Shown one piece after another: positions 1 through 8,930 of a stretch of 64,000 nt of DNA. Source of the stretch: Desulfovibrio oxyclinae DSM 11498 (GTDB lineage: Bacteria > Desulfobacterota > Desulfovibrionia > Desulfovibrionales > Desulfovibrionaceae); contig NZ_AQXE01000009.1 in the NCBI RefSeq assembly GCF_000375485.1, positions 1 through 64,000 on the forward strand, read 5' to 3'. How positions within the stretch are numbered: position 1 is the first letter of the stretch; each line of letters begins with the position of its first letter. The translations under genes and the position numbers were made by a program. The notes below the pieces were generated by a model. The model did no database searches. It saw only the letters and a list, made by a program, of their open reading frames with translations, and had not been told where the DNA came from.

Positions 1-1958
1 ACAAGATGATGGATGTCGAGGACATTCAGGTGCTCTTTGCGCTCGGCCGTATGGGCGACCGAATCCATCTGGTGGCGCGGTCCCGCACCCCCGAGGTCAA
101 TGTGGGCCTCATCTGCTCTTCCCTTGGCGGCGGCGGACATGCGCAGGCGGCTTCGGCGACCATCAAGGACAAGACGCTGGCCGAAGTGCGCGACGACCTG
201 TTTGCCCTCTTCTATTCCCAGATCGACCCGCGCGTAGTCATAGGAAACATCATTTCCGCTCCGCCCGTGGTTATCGAGGACGACAAGAACATCGACAAGG
301 CCGTGGAGCTGATGATCCGTTTCGGGCTCAAGGGCGTGCCGGTGGTCAAGGCCGGAACCATGGAGTGCGTCGGCCTCATCGAGCAGAAGATCATGGACAA
401 GGCGTCCTCGCACAAGCTGGGGCACCTCTCCGTGCGGGAATACATGGCTTCGCGTTTCGAAACCGTTTCGCAGGACGTGGACCTGTATACCGTCATGGAG
501 ATCATCCTCGGCAAGCGGCAGCGCATGCTGCCGGTGGTGGAAGACGGCAGTCTCGTCGGCGTCATCACCCGTACCGACCTTGTGAACCTGCTGGTGGAAG
601 AGCCGGCCAGAATTCCCGAATCGCTTCATCCGGAACGCAGTCGCGAGCGCAACATCTCTTCCTACATGCGGCACAGACTCGACAAGTCCATGATCCAGCT
701 GCTCACGCAGGCCGGAGAGCTCGCCGCGGCCGAAGGCTACGAAGTCTATGCCGTAGGCGGGTTCGTGCGCGATATCCTGCTGGAACGCACCAATCAGGAT
801 CTCGACCTTGTGGTGGAGGGCGACGGCATCGCCTACGCGAGAAGTCTCGCCAGGGAGCTCGGCGGGCGCGTCAAGTCGCACAAGAAATTCAAGACCGCAG
901 TTGTCCTGCTTGAATATGACAAGCGCATCGACGTGGCCACGGCCCGTCTGGAGTATTACCAATACCCCGCCGCCCTGCCCACGGTGGAGCTTTCTTCCAT
1001 CAAGATGGACCTGTTTCGGCGCGACTTCACCATCAATGCCCTTGCCCTGCGGTTGAATCCGGACCGGTTCGGCAATATCGTGGACTTTTTCGGTGCGGAA
1101 AGGGACATTCGCAACCGTCGGGTGCGCGTGCTGCACTCGCTCAGTTTCGTGGAGGATCCCACACGCATTTTGCGCGCCGTACGGTTCGAGCGCCGCTACG
1201 ACTTCGAGATCGGCGGGCAGACCATGCGTCTGATCAAGAACGCCCTGCAGCTGGAGCTGTTCGACCGTCTCTCCGGAAGCCGCATCTGCCACGAATTGCA
1301 ACTTATCTCGCAGGAGCAGAATCCCACGGCGTGCTTCGAGCGTCTGGAGGAACTGAACATTCTCGAAGCCATTCACCCCCTGCTCAAGCTGAATCAGGAG
1401 CGTCAGCGCGTGCTTGAAGAGCTTGAACGGGTTCACGTCTGGTACAGCCTGCTGTATCTTGATCAGCCTGCCGATGCATGGACGCTGTTTTTCCTTGGTC
1501 TCACACAGGGGACCAAGAAGGAAGAAGCCCGCGAAATCTGCGAACGGCTCTTTTTTTCCCCAAGGGAGATGCGCGATGTCCTCGGACTTCGAGACATGAT
1601 CGGGTCCGCGTTCATGACCCTCATGGGTTGGAAGGAAGGCAAGTCCGCGTTGAGCGAGCTGTTTGCCGTGCTCGATCCCATGCCGGTCGAAGGCATCCTT
1701 TTTCTCATGGCCAAGAGCAGGAAGGAATACATACGCCGCAACATCTCTCAGTACCTTGCGCGGCTGCGTAACCTTGAGACCGACATCAGCGGTCAGGATC
1801 TGCTGGATATGGGGCTTCCGTCCGGGCCTGCCATGGGCAAAATACTGGAGAGAGTCCGCAACGCCAAGATCGACGGCGAGGTCGAAACGAGGCAGGAGCA
1901 ACTTGCGTTGGCCAGCCAAATCAAGGACGAACTGGGGGAAGAGGCTTACGAGCGATGA
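1..1958 (+). CDS. tRNA nucleotidyltransferase (poly(A) polymerase family) with N-terminal DHHA1 and CBS domains, 5'-truncated
   Basis: The gene enters the window already open; the first in-frame Met is at base 6, so the true N-terminus is missing. Counting from that Met, residues 1-75 are the end of a DHHA1 domain with GGGGHAQAA at 41-49. Two CBS motifs follow at about 85-135 and 143-200. From about residue 222 there is a class II nucleotidyltransferase head with GGFVRD at 251-256 and the metal-binding DLDLVV at 265-270, then the RNA-binding neck and body. Enzymes of this family add A or CCA to tRNA 3' ends. The missing part should carry the DHH phosphoesterase domain, giving a protein near 900 residues with a putative nuclease, an adenylate sensor and a tRNA end-adding enzyme in one chain. 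Whether it adds CC, A or CCA cannot be decided here. Confidence 0.9.
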   Translation, partial: KMMDVEDIQVLFALGRMGDRIHLVARSRTPEVNVGLICSSLGGGGHAQAASATIKDKTLAEVRDDLFALFYSQIDPRVVIGNIISAPPVVIEDDKNIDKAVELMIRFGLKGVPVVKAGTMECVGLIEQKIMDKASSHKLGHLSVREYMASRFETVSQDVDLYTVMEIILGKRQRMLPVVEDGSLVGVITRTDLVNLLVEEPARIPESLHPERSRERNISSYMRHRLDKSMIQLLTQAGELAAAEGYEVYAVGGFVRDILLERTNQDLDLVVEGDGIAYARSLARELGGRVKSHKKFKTAVVLLEYDKRIDVATARLEYYQYPAALPTVELSSIKMDLFRRDFTINALALRLNPDRFGNIVDFFGAERDIRNRRVRVLHSLSFVEDPTRILRAVRFERRYDFEIGGQTMRLIKNALQLELFDRLSGSRICHELQLISQEQNPTACFERLEELNILEAIHPLLKLNQERQRVLEELERVHVWYSLLYLDQPADAWTLFFLGLTQGTKKEEAREICERLFFSPREMRDVLGLRDMIGSAFMTLMGWKEGKSALSELFAVLDPMPVEGILFLMAKSRKEYIRRNISQYLARLRNLETDISGQDLLDMGLPSGPAMGKILERVRNAKIDGEVETRQEQLALASQIKDELGEEAYER

Positions 1959-2029
1959 GGCCCTGCTTGCTCTTGTGCTTCAATCCGTGTAAATACGGAC
2001 TGTTGGCCGTACCCGGAAGGAGTTGAGCC

Positions 2030-2509
2030 ATGCGAGTTCGCAGGATTTCCGTAATTGGCGCGGGCAGCTTTGGGGCCGGTGGAGAAGATCGCTGGCTGGA
2101 GACCGAAGCTGAATCCCTCGGCAAGCTCATAGCGGATAAAGGTTGGGAGCTGGTCTGCGGCGGACTTGGCGGTGTCATGGAGGCCGCCTGTCGCGGAGCC
2201 TTTCTGGCTGGTGGGTCCACGCTCGGACTGTTGCCCGGGCAGGATGTCGATTCCGCCAACAGGTGGGTCAGCATTCCGGTTGCCACCGGACTGGGGCAGA
2301 TGCGCAACCATCTGGTTGTTCTCAACGGTGTCGCTGCCGTCGCCTGCGGCGGCGGGGCTGGAACTCTTTCCGAAATTGGTCACGCCCTCAAGAGCGGCCG
2401 CAAGGTCGTGGCGATTGGTAAATGGAGTGAACTCGACGGCGTCATTCCGGCAACAGGCGCTGTCGAGGCTGTATCGAAACTCAAGATAATACTTGATGGA
2501 GAGCGGTAA
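2030..2509 (+). CDS. TIGR00725-type SLOG/Rossmann protein
   Basis: A 159-residue protein resembling the TIGR00725 / lysine-decarboxylase-like (SLOG) family. It begins with a nucleotide-binding strand (ISVIGAGSFG), has a CGGLGGVMEAA turn near residues 43-53 and a GGGAGTLSE loop near 117-125, which is the SLOG phosphate-binding signature. The PGGxGT catalytic motif of cytokinin-riboside phosphoribohydrolases is altered to GGGAGT, so LOG activity is doubtful. A ribosome site (AAGGAG) lies 8 bases before the ATG. The HIT gene starts 3 bases after the stop, indicating co-transcription. Role unknown; a nucleotide-derived ligand is likely. Confidence 0.75.
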   Translation: MRVRRISVIGAGSFGAGGEDRWLETEAESLGKLIADKGWELVCGGLGGVMEAACRGAFLAGGSTLGLLPGQDVDSANRWVSIPVATGLGQMRNHLVVLNGVAAVACGGGAGTLSEIGHALKSGRKVVAIGKWSELDGVIPATGAVEAVSKLKIILDGER

Positions 2510-2512
2510 ATA

Positions 2513-3001
2513 ATGGACGTTTTATGGGCACCGTGGCGACTAGACTACATTCTCGGCCCGAAGCCCGACGAGTGCGTGTTCTGCATTCCGCAGCACACTG
2601 AGGAGGATGAGGAAAGGCTGATTTTGGTCCGGGGCGAACACTGTTTCGTCATCATGAACAAATTCCCGTATAACAACGGGCATCTCATGGTCACCCCGTA
2701 CCGTCATGTCAGCTGCCTCACCGAACTGACCGACGAAGAGCGCAACGACTGCATGCTCTGGATCAATCGGGCCGTAGACGTTATGAACCGGGCCTTTTCT
2801 CCGCAGGGAGTCAACATGGGGCTGAACATCGGCGAGGCCGCCGGTGCGGGGATAGCGGCTCACATGCATTTCCAGATCGTGCCGCGATGGAACGGGGACT
2901 CCTCGTTCATGGCGGTTTTTGGCGAAACGTCAGTCATACCGGAGCATCTGCTGTCCACCTACAGGCGGCTTAAACCCCTGTTCGAAGAATACCAAGCCTA
3001 A
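2513..3001 (+). CDS. HIT-family nucleotide hydrolase/transferase (Ap4A phosphorylase-like)
   Basis: A 162-residue histidine-triad protein. The active-site strand is HMHFQIVPRW (117-126), giving H117-x-H119-x-Q121. Gln in the third position is typical of the ATP adenylyltransferase / Ap4A phosphorylase branch rather than Hint-type hydrolases, which have three His. H119 would be the nucleotide-accepting residue. CVFC at 21-24 is the usual N-terminal half of a structural zinc site. It probably acts on dinucleoside polyphosphates or adenylated small molecules in the cytoplasm. The gene sits 3 bases after the SLOG gene and 12 bases before lapA in one rightward operon. Confidence 0.85.
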   Translation: MDVLWAPWRLDYILGPKPDECVFCIPQHTEEDEERLILVRGEHCFVIMNKFPYNNGHLMVTPYRHVSCLTELTDEERNDCMLWINRAVDVMNRAFSPQGVNMGLNIGEAAGAGIAAHMHFQIVPRWNGDSSFMAVFGETSVIPEHLLSTYRRLKPLFEEYQA

Positions 3002-3013
3002 GGAGAAAACTTC

Positions 3014-3367
3014 ATGCGTTACTTGAAAGTATTGGCCCTGATCCTGCTGTTTGTCGTATCCATCCTGTTCTTCAGCCAGAACAACGAGATTCTCGCTCAG
3101 TCTCTGGTGCTGAGGCTGGATGTTCCGTATATCGCCGAGCTCCGCTCCGTTCCCCTGCCCTTCTATTTTCTCGTGCTCGGCGGATTCGTTGTCGGTGCCG
3201 TGCTGACCATGCTGTATTTCCTGAGCGAAAAGCTCAAGGCCGCCAAGAAGCTGCGCGAATGCAACAGCCGTATGGCCAGCCTTGAGCAGGAGCTCAACTC
3301 CCTGCGCAACATGCCGCTGAACGAAGAACCGGTTGGCGCTTCTTCCGATAGCGACAGCCAAAGCTAG
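3014..3367 (+). CDS. lapA: LapA-domain inner-membrane protein (DUF1049)
   Basis: A 117-residue membrane protein: TM helix at about 4-21, a short loop, a second TM at about 49-70 with a Gly-rich centre (LGGFVVGAV), then a charged coiled-coil tail. This is the LapA/DUF1049 layout. In E. coli LapA works beside LapB in controlling LpxC and LPS assembly, and a LapB-like gene follows directly here, so the pair is probably equivalent. The start has a good AGGAGAA site. The LPS role in this lineage is inferred from the pair, not shown. Confidence 0.8.
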   Translation: MRYLKVLALILLFVVSILFFSQNNEILAQSLVLRLDVPYIAELRSVPLPFYFLVLGGFVVGAVLTMLYFLSEKLKAAKKLRECNSRMASLEQELNSLRNMPLNEEPVGASSDSDSQS

Positions 3368-3377
3368 GAAGGTCCCC

Positions 3378-4511
3378 TTGGGCTGGAATCTTTTCGGACG
3401 CAAGAAAAAAAGGCTGCCCGGCGAAGACGTCCGGGCAGCCAATAACGCCGTTTCGGGGGCCGCGCCGGTACAGGATACCCGCGCGGCCATCGAGGAGCTG
3501 AGCCGTGTCGTCAAGAACGACCCGGAAGCCGTCGAGATTTATCTCGCGCTCGGCAACCTCTACCGCTCGCAGGGCGAGATCGAGCGTGCCATTCAGATTC
3601 GCAACAGCCTGATCGTCCGTCCCGGGCTGGACTCCCGATTCAAGGCGCGTGCGCTGTTTGAGCTGGGACGGGACTTCCGGCGTGGCGGTTTTCTGGACCG
3701 TGCCCGCGACGCTTTCCGTCAGGCGCAGGAGGCCGGCACCGACGAGGGAGAGATTCTTCTGGAAAAGGCCAAGCTCAATGCGGAACGCGGCGCGTATGGT
3801 GAAGCGGCCGCCAATTACGGTCATCTCGGCCTTCCCCTTCCGCAGGCCCATTACCTTTATCGCCATGCTCTGGATTTGTTCGCGGACGCCGAAAACACCC
3901 GTTGTGTCAAGGCGCTGCGGCAGGCGGTGAAGGTTTACCCCGGCGCATTCGAGGCATGGTCGCTGCTGGTGGTGCAGGAATTTCGCAGTGGACACACGTC
4001 GCGTATGGCGTCGCTGCTTGAAGATTCGATGCACTCCATTGAACCGGGGCTGCGTTTCGTGGTGCTGGACGAGCTGCTTGCCGACATTCGGCGTGCCGCG
4101 ACCAATGCGGATGAGGCGAAGTACGAAAAGGCCGTACCCACCATGGAAGCCGTGGATGCCGTGATACCGGTTCTTGAAGAGCTGGATCCGGATGTCCTGA
4201 TTTTCTATTACGGCGCGTTGTTCCTGAATCTGCGCCACGAGCCCGACGAGGCGCGCAGATGGCTTGAAAAAGCGCTTGTGCTGACACCGGATTTCTGGCT
4301 GGCCCGGCTTGAGCTGTTCGACATGTCCCGCTCCCGCCAGAGCCTGACGCCGTTTTTCAAGGAACAATTGGAATTTTTCATGGGACGCGCGAGAAATGTG
4401 CGGCGTTTCTTCTGCAGCCGTTGCGGACTCAAGCGCGATACGATATTCCACATCTGCCCTCGTTGCGGCAGCTGGCATTCCATTACGTTCAGAACGGAGT
4501 TTTCCAATTAA
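3378..4511 (+). CDS. lapB: LapB/YciM-like TPR protein with C-terminal zinc ribbon
   Basis: Most of the 377 residues are helical TPR repeats (for example ALGNLYRSQGEIERAIQIRNSL). The C-terminus is a rubredoxin-like zinc ribbon with C346-x2-C349 and C360-x2-C363. TPRs plus this knuckle is the LapB (YciM) design. Unlike E. coli LapB there is no N-terminal membrane helix, so anchoring may depend on LapA. I chose TTG at 3378 (LGWNLFGRKKK) because AGGAAGG lies 5 bases ahead; the longer reading from TTG 3333 overlaps lapA and lacks a ribosome site. It is 10 bases from lapA and 15 from mutS. Confidence 0.75.
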   Translation: MGWNLFGRKKKRLPGEDVRAANNAVSGAAPVQDTRAAIEELSRVVKNDPEAVEIYLALGNLYRSQGEIERAIQIRNSLIVRPGLDSRFKARALFELGRDFRRGGFLDRARDAFRQAQEAGTDEGEILLEKAKLNAERGAYGEAAANYGHLGLPLPQAHYLYRHALDLFADAENTRCVKALRQAVKVYPGAFEAWSLLVVQEFRSGHTSRMASLLEDSMHSIEPGLRFVVLDELLADIRRAATNADEAKYEKAVPTMEAVDAVIPVLEELDPDVLIFYYGALFLNLRHEPDEARRWLEKALVLTPDFWLARLELFDMSRSRQSLTPFFKEQLEFFMGRARNVRRFFCSRCGLKRDTIFHICPRCGSWHSITFRTEFSN

Positions 4512-4526
4512 GTTCAAGGGATAGGT

Positions 4527-7148
4527 GTGGCAAAACCCAAAATGACCCCCATGCTGGAGCAGTACCTCCGGTTCAAGGAAGAAAACCCGGATGCTCTGCT
4601 CTTCTTCCGCATGGGCGACTTCTACGAGCTGTTTTTCGAAGATGCGGAAACGGCCGCCCGCGAGATGCAGGTGGCGCTGACCAGCCGCAACCCCAAGGAT
4701 GACAACCCCATCCCCATGTGCGGCGTGCCGCATCATGCGGTACAGACGTATCTTTCCCAGCTGCTGGACAAGGGGCACAAGGTCGCCATCTGCGACCAGA
4801 TTGAGGACCCCAAGCAGGCGAAAGGTCTTGTCCAGCGAGCGGTGACCCGCGTTCTCACGCCCGGCACCGTGGTCGAGGACTCCAACCTTACCGCCAAGAC
4901 CAGCAACCATCTTGCCGCCATTTACTGGGATTCACAGTCCGGTTCCGGCGGCCTTGCATGGGTCGATTATTCCACTGGCCAGTGGTCCGGGCTTCATTCC
5001 AAAAAGGAGCCGGAACTCTGGCAGTGGGCCGTGAAAATCAACCCGAGCGAACTGCTTGTCGTTCAGGGCCGCAACGTGCCGCCTCAGTACTCGGACCTTT
5101 CGGCCACCGTCACCCAGCTTCCTGCGGGTGCATTCTTCGACCGCACATCTGCCGAGGAGCGTGTGCTCAAGGCTCAGGAAGCGGCCAGCCTCGACCTGCT
5201 GGATCTGGACGGCAAGCCCGAATTGGTGCGCTGCTGCGGCGCTCTGCTCGCCTATCTGGACCAGACACAGAAGGGAAATTTCAAGCATCTCGGTGAATTC
5301 AAGCCACTCAACCTCGGCAAGCACCTGCTTATCGACGAAGTGACGGAGCGCAACCTTGAATTGTTCCGCCGACTTGACGGCAGAACGGGCAAGGGAACAC
5401 TCTGGAAGGTGTTGGATCGCACCATGACCCCCATGGGCGGTCGTCTTCTGGAGCGCTGTCTGCGTCAGCCGTGGCGCGAACTCGGCCCGGTAGTCAAGAC
5501 GCAGGAAACCGTTGCGTTTCTGCACGGCGACGACGGGCTACGCGGTGAACTCCGCTCCGCACTCGACAGCGTCTACGACATGGAGCGCCTCTCCACCCGT
5601 GTGACGCTGGGACGGGCCACTCCCAAGGACTTCACTGCCCTGCGTCGCAGTCTTTCCGTGCTGCCGAACATCCGGTCCATGCTGGAGCGGGTCACTGAAG
5701 CCCCGCAGTTGCTTGCAAAGCTGCTCAAGGGCTGGGACGATATGGAGGACATCCACCTGCTGCTCGAATCCGCGTTGGTGGACAGCCCTCCGGTGGTCAT
5801 CACCGAAGGCGGACTCTTCCGGCAAGGATACGACGGTAAACTGGATGAACTCATAGAGCTCACCGACCATGGCGAGGCCAAGCTTCAGGAGCTGCACAAA
5901 TCCGAGACCGAAAACAGCGGGATTCCGAAGCTCAAGCTCGGCTTCAACAAGGTTTTCGGCTATTATTTCGAAATTTCCAAGGCGCATCGCGGCGATATTC
6001 CGGAATATTTCATCCGCCGCCAGACGCTGGTGAACTCCGAGCGCTACATTACTCCGGAGTTGAAGGAACTGGAGGAAAAGCTCCTTTCCGCCTCGGATGA
6101 AAGGCGCAATCTGGAGTATCAGCTTTTCCAGAATCTTCGCGACAAACTGGCCGATGCGCGCACGCGTTTTCTCTACATGGCGGATGCCCTTGCCTCTCTT
6201 GACTACTGGCAGGGGCTTGCCGAGACCGCGCGCGTCAATGACTGGACCCGGCCGGAACTGCACGACGGCATGGAAGTCGAAATTGAAGCCGGACGACATC
6301 CGGTGGTCGAGGACGCCATGGGGGCGGCCAACTATATCCCCAACAGCGTCAGCATCAGTCCGGAAAAGCGTATTCTGCTCATCACCGGGCCGAACATGGC
6401 CGGTAAGTCCACGGTTCTGCGCATGGTGGCGATTTTCAGTGTCATGTCCCAGATCGGTTCCTTCGTCCCTGCCCGTGGCGCGAAGCTCGGTATGGCGGAC
6501 CGCGTCTTTTCGCGGGTCGGCGCCTCCGACAATCTTTCGCAGGGCCAGTCCACTTTCATGGTGGAAATGATGGAGACCGCGCGCATCCTGAGGCAGGCGA
6601 CCATGCGCAGCCTCGTCATTCTCGATGAGATAGGGCGCGGCACCAGCACGTACGACGGCCTTTCGCTTGCTTGGGCCGTTGTCGAAGAACTCGCCACACG
6701 CGCCCGGGGCGGTATCCGCACGCTCTTTGCCACCCATTACCATGAACTGACCACGCTGGAAGGCAAGATTCCCGGCCTGCGGAATCTGAACATTGCGGTT
6801 AAGGAGTGGAAGGGGGACATTGTCTTTCTGCGGCGGCTCGTTCCCGGTCCCGCCGATCGTTCCTACGGCATCGAAGTGGCCCGTCTGGCGGGGGTTCCGA
6901 GAACCGTTGTCCAACGTGCCCGCGACGTCCTTGCGGAACTTGAGAAAAAATCGCAGGATGAGCGCGTCGGTGGCAAAGTGGAGAATGCAACCCAGACGCT
7001 GCTTCCCGGTCTTGGCTCCCCTGCCCCTGCGAATTGCCCGGAACCGGAGGAACACCCGGTCGTCCGTCAGCTGTCGGAGCTTGACGTGGACGGACTGACG
7101 CCCATCGAGGCGCTGACCATCCTCAACCAGTGGAAGAAATCCCTTTAG
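4527..7148 (+). CDS. mutS: DNA mismatch repair protein MutS
   Basis: A full-length 873-residue MutS. The mismatch-reading FYE motif is at 32-34, the Walker A loop GPNMAGKST at 621-629, and a Walker B/signature stretch ILDEIGRGTSTYDG follows. The C-terminal segment after about residue 800 is the variable linker and dimerisation/MutL-contact tail. The protein binds base mismatches and small loops and uses ATP to recruit MutL. The GTG start at 4527 has AAGGG 6 bases upstream; ATG 4542 is an alternative. The lipoprotein gene begins 11 bases after its stop. Confidence 0.97.
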   Translation: MAKPKMTPMLEQYLRFKEENPDALLFFRMGDFYELFFEDAETAAREMQVALTSRNPKDDNPIPMCGVPHHAVQTYLSQLLDKGHKVAICDQIEDPKQAKGLVQRAVTRVLTPGTVVEDSNLTAKTSNHLAAIYWDSQSGSGGLAWVDYSTGQWSGLHSKKEPELWQWAVKINPSELLVVQGRNVPPQYSDLSATVTQLPAGAFFDRTSAEERVLKAQEAASLDLLDLDGKPELVRCCGALLAYLDQTQKGNFKHLGEFKPLNLGKHLLIDEVTERNLELFRRLDGRTGKGTLWKVLDRTMTPMGGRLLERCLRQPWRELGPVVKTQETVAFLHGDDGLRGELRSALDSVYDMERLSTRVTLGRATPKDFTALRRSLSVLPNIRSMLERVTEAPQLLAKLLKGWDDMEDIHLLLESALVDSPPVVITEGGLFRQGYDGKLDELIELTDHGEAKLQELHKSETENSGIPKLKLGFNKVFGYYFEISKAHRGDIPEYFIRRQTLVNSERYITPELKELEEKLLSASDERRNLEYQLFQNLRDKLADARTRFLYMADALASLDYWQGLAETARVNDWTRPELHDGMEVEIEAGRHPVVEDAMGAANYIPNSVSISPEKRILLITGPNMAGKSTVLRMVAIFSVMSQIGSFVPARGAKLGMADRVFSRVGASDNLSQGQSTFMVEMMETARILRQATMRSLVILDEIGRGTSTYDGLSLAWAVVEELATRARGGIRTLFATHYHELTTLEGKIPGLRNLNIAVKEWKGDIVFLRRLVPGPADRSYGIEVARLAGVPRTVVQRARDVLAELEKKSQDERVGGKVENATQTLLPGLGSPAPANCPEPEEHPVVRQLSELDVDGLTPIEALTILNQWKKSL

Positions 7149-7159
7149 GGAGAAAATTT

Positions 7160-7615
7160 ATGCGGTTATGGATCAACGGTATTGCCGTATCGCTTGTTGT
7201 CATGCTGCTCGGCGGCTGCGCCATTGGCGTCAAGAAGTGGCCCGAGGCGGTCAAGGAGGAAGACCGCTTTGAACTCAAGCTGCTTGAAGGAAGTCGCAAC
7301 GGGCAGTGCATGACCCTCAGGCTCGCCGTGGAAGGAGCGGCGAACAGGCTTGAGAGCGTGCTCGTGCAGTATGAAGTCGTTGGCGAAAAGTCTGACGAAG
7401 GCTGCATTGGCTGCCCTTTCATCCCGCGCGAGGCTGAACTGCTTCAACCCGGCGACGAAGGCTTCGAGCTTTCCGGCAATGATCTGACCCTGTCCTTCTG
7501 CACGTTTGAGCCGGACAGGGAATACCGCTTTCGCGTGGCGGGAGTGAATGCGCTCTCATCGCTTCCGTCGGCCAGCACCGCAGTGTACGTGGCCGACCCG
7601 TCACCAAGTCAGTAA
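7160..7615 (+). CDS. Small outer-membrane-type lipoprotein with FN3-like domain
   Basis: A 151-residue protein that starts with a lipoprotein signal: charged n-region, hydrophobic core IAVSLVVMLL and lipobox LGGC with the lipidated Cys at 20. The mature part is beta-rich and ends with a fibronectin-III-like strand (YRFRVAGVNALSSLPSAS). The start is at ATG 7160 behind AGGGAGAA; the longer reading that overlaps mutS would bury the signal. It lies between mutS and lysA. Function unknown; periplasmic or envelope localisation is well supported. Confidence 0.75.
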   Translation: MRLWINGIAVSLVVMLLGGCAIGVKKWPEAVKEEDRFELKLLEGSRNGQCMTLRLAVEGAANRLESVLVQYEVVGEKSDEGCIGCPFIPREAELLQPGDEGFELSGNDLTLSFCTFEPDREYRFRVAGVNALSSLPSASTAVYVADPSPSQ

Positions 7616-7647
7616 CGGTCATCAAAAACGGTTAAGGAGACCTGAAA

Positions 7648-8886
7648 ATGCATCATTTCGAATTTCGCGACGGCACGCTTTTCGCCGAGGAAATCGCGGT
7701 CAACGAGCTTGCCGACACATACGGCACCCCCCTTTACGTTTACTCCGCCGCCACGTTCAAGCGGCATTTCGAGGCTTTCGACTCCGCCTTTGACGGGCTG
7801 GAGCATATGACCTGTTATTCGGTCAAAGCCAACTCCAACCTCTCGGTGCTCAAGCTGCTCGCCTCCATGGGCGCAGGCATGGACATCGTTTCCGGCGGTG
7901 AACTGTACCGTGCTCTCAAGGCGGGCGTTTCCCCGGAAAAGATCGTCTACTCCGGCGTTGGCAAGAGCGCGAACGAGATTCGCGAAGCCCTCGCGGCGGA
8001 CATACTCATGTTCAACGTGGAGTCCCTTGCCGAGCTTGAAAAGATCAACGACATAGCCGAGCAGGAAGGCAAGGTGGCCCGGGTCAGCTTTCGTATCAAC
8101 CCGGACGTGGACCCCAAGACCCACCCCTACATCTCCACCGGCATGAAGAAGAACAAGTTCGGGCTGGACATGGAGCATTCGCTCAAGGCCTACTCCCGCG
8201 CCGTTGAACTGCCCGCCATCGAGCCCATCGGCATGGACTGCCACATCGGGTCGCAGCTCACCAGCATCGAACCGTTTCTTGAAGCGCTGGACAAGCTCTT
8301 GAACTTCAACGAAAAGCTCAAGGGCATGGGTATCGAGATCAAGTACCTCGACCTCGGCGGCGGCCTGGGCATCACCTATGACGAGGAAGAACCGCCGCAC
8401 CCCAAGGCGTTCGGCGAGGCGCTCACCGAAAAGCTCAAGGACCTGCCCATGACCGTGATCCTCGAACCCGGCCGCGTCATTGCCGGCAACGCTGGCATCA
8501 TGGTCACCGAGGTGCTCTACACCAAAGAGACCCCGAGCAAGTCCTTCGTCATCGTGGACGGCGCCATGAACGATCTGGTCCGCCCATCTCTCTATGACTC
8601 CTTCCACCGCATCGGCGAAGCCGAACAGCATGGGCGCGACGAGCGTGATGTGGACGTTGTCGGGCCGATCTGCGAATCCGGCGACTTTCTCGCCCGTGAT
8701 CGTCAGCTGCCTTGGGTGCATCAGGGCGAACGCCTTGTTTGCTATTCCGCAGGCGCATACGGCTTTACCATGTCCTCCAACTACAACTCCCGCCGCAGGG
8801 CATGCGAACTCATCGTGGACGGGGACAAGGTGACGGTGGCGCGCAAGCGCGAATCGTACGAGGACCTCATAGCCAACGAGCTGTAA
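7648..8886 (+). CDS. lysA: Diaminopimelate decarboxylase
   Basis: A 412-residue fold-type III PLP decarboxylase that converts meso-diaminopimelate to lysine. PLP-binding K60 lies in CYSVKANSN. Other active-site residues are visible: H199 in HIGSQ, the GGGLGI phosphate loop, EPGR at 273-276, C342 in CESGDF and Y371 in YSAGAYG. Length and motifs match LysA rather than arginine or ornithine decarboxylases. The ATG has AAGGAGA 8 bases upstream. It is the last gene before a strong terminator, so it closes this rightward operon. Confidence 0.95.
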   Translation: MHHFEFRDGTLFAEEIAVNELADTYGTPLYVYSAATFKRHFEAFDSAFDGLEHMTCYSVKANSNLSVLKLLASMGAGMDIVSGGELYRALKAGVSPEKIVYSGVGKSANEIREALAADILMFNVESLAELEKINDIAEQEGKVARVSFRINPDVDPKTHPYISTGMKKNKFGLDMEHSLKAYSRAVELPAIEPIGMDCHIGSQLTSIEPFLEALDKLLNFNEKLKGMGIEIKYLDLGGGLGITYDEEEPPHPKAFGEALTEKLKDLPMTVILEPGRVIAGNAGIMVTEVLYTKETPSKSFVIVDGAMNDLVRPSLYDSFHRIGEAEQHGRDERDVDVVGPICESGDFLARDRQLPWVHQGERLVCYSAGAYGFTMSSNYNSRRRACELIVDGDKVTVARKRESYEDLIANEL

Positions 8887-8893
8887 TTCCAAC

Positions 8894-8925
8894 GGGCCGG
8901 AATCGCAGCGATTCCGGCCCTTTTT
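8894..8925 (+). terminator. Rho-independent terminator after lysA
   Basis: A 12-bp perfect stem (GGGCCGGAATCG / CGATTCCGGCCC) with a CAG loop, followed by TTTTT. It starts 7 bases after the lysA stop and ends 5 bases before the rsmE ATG. Confidence 0.9.
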
Positions 8926-8930
8926 ATTTC

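Noticed and set aside
3333..3377. Longer LapB start overlapping lapA
   Set aside because: TTG 3333 has no ribosome site; TTG 3378 does and follows the lapA stop directly.
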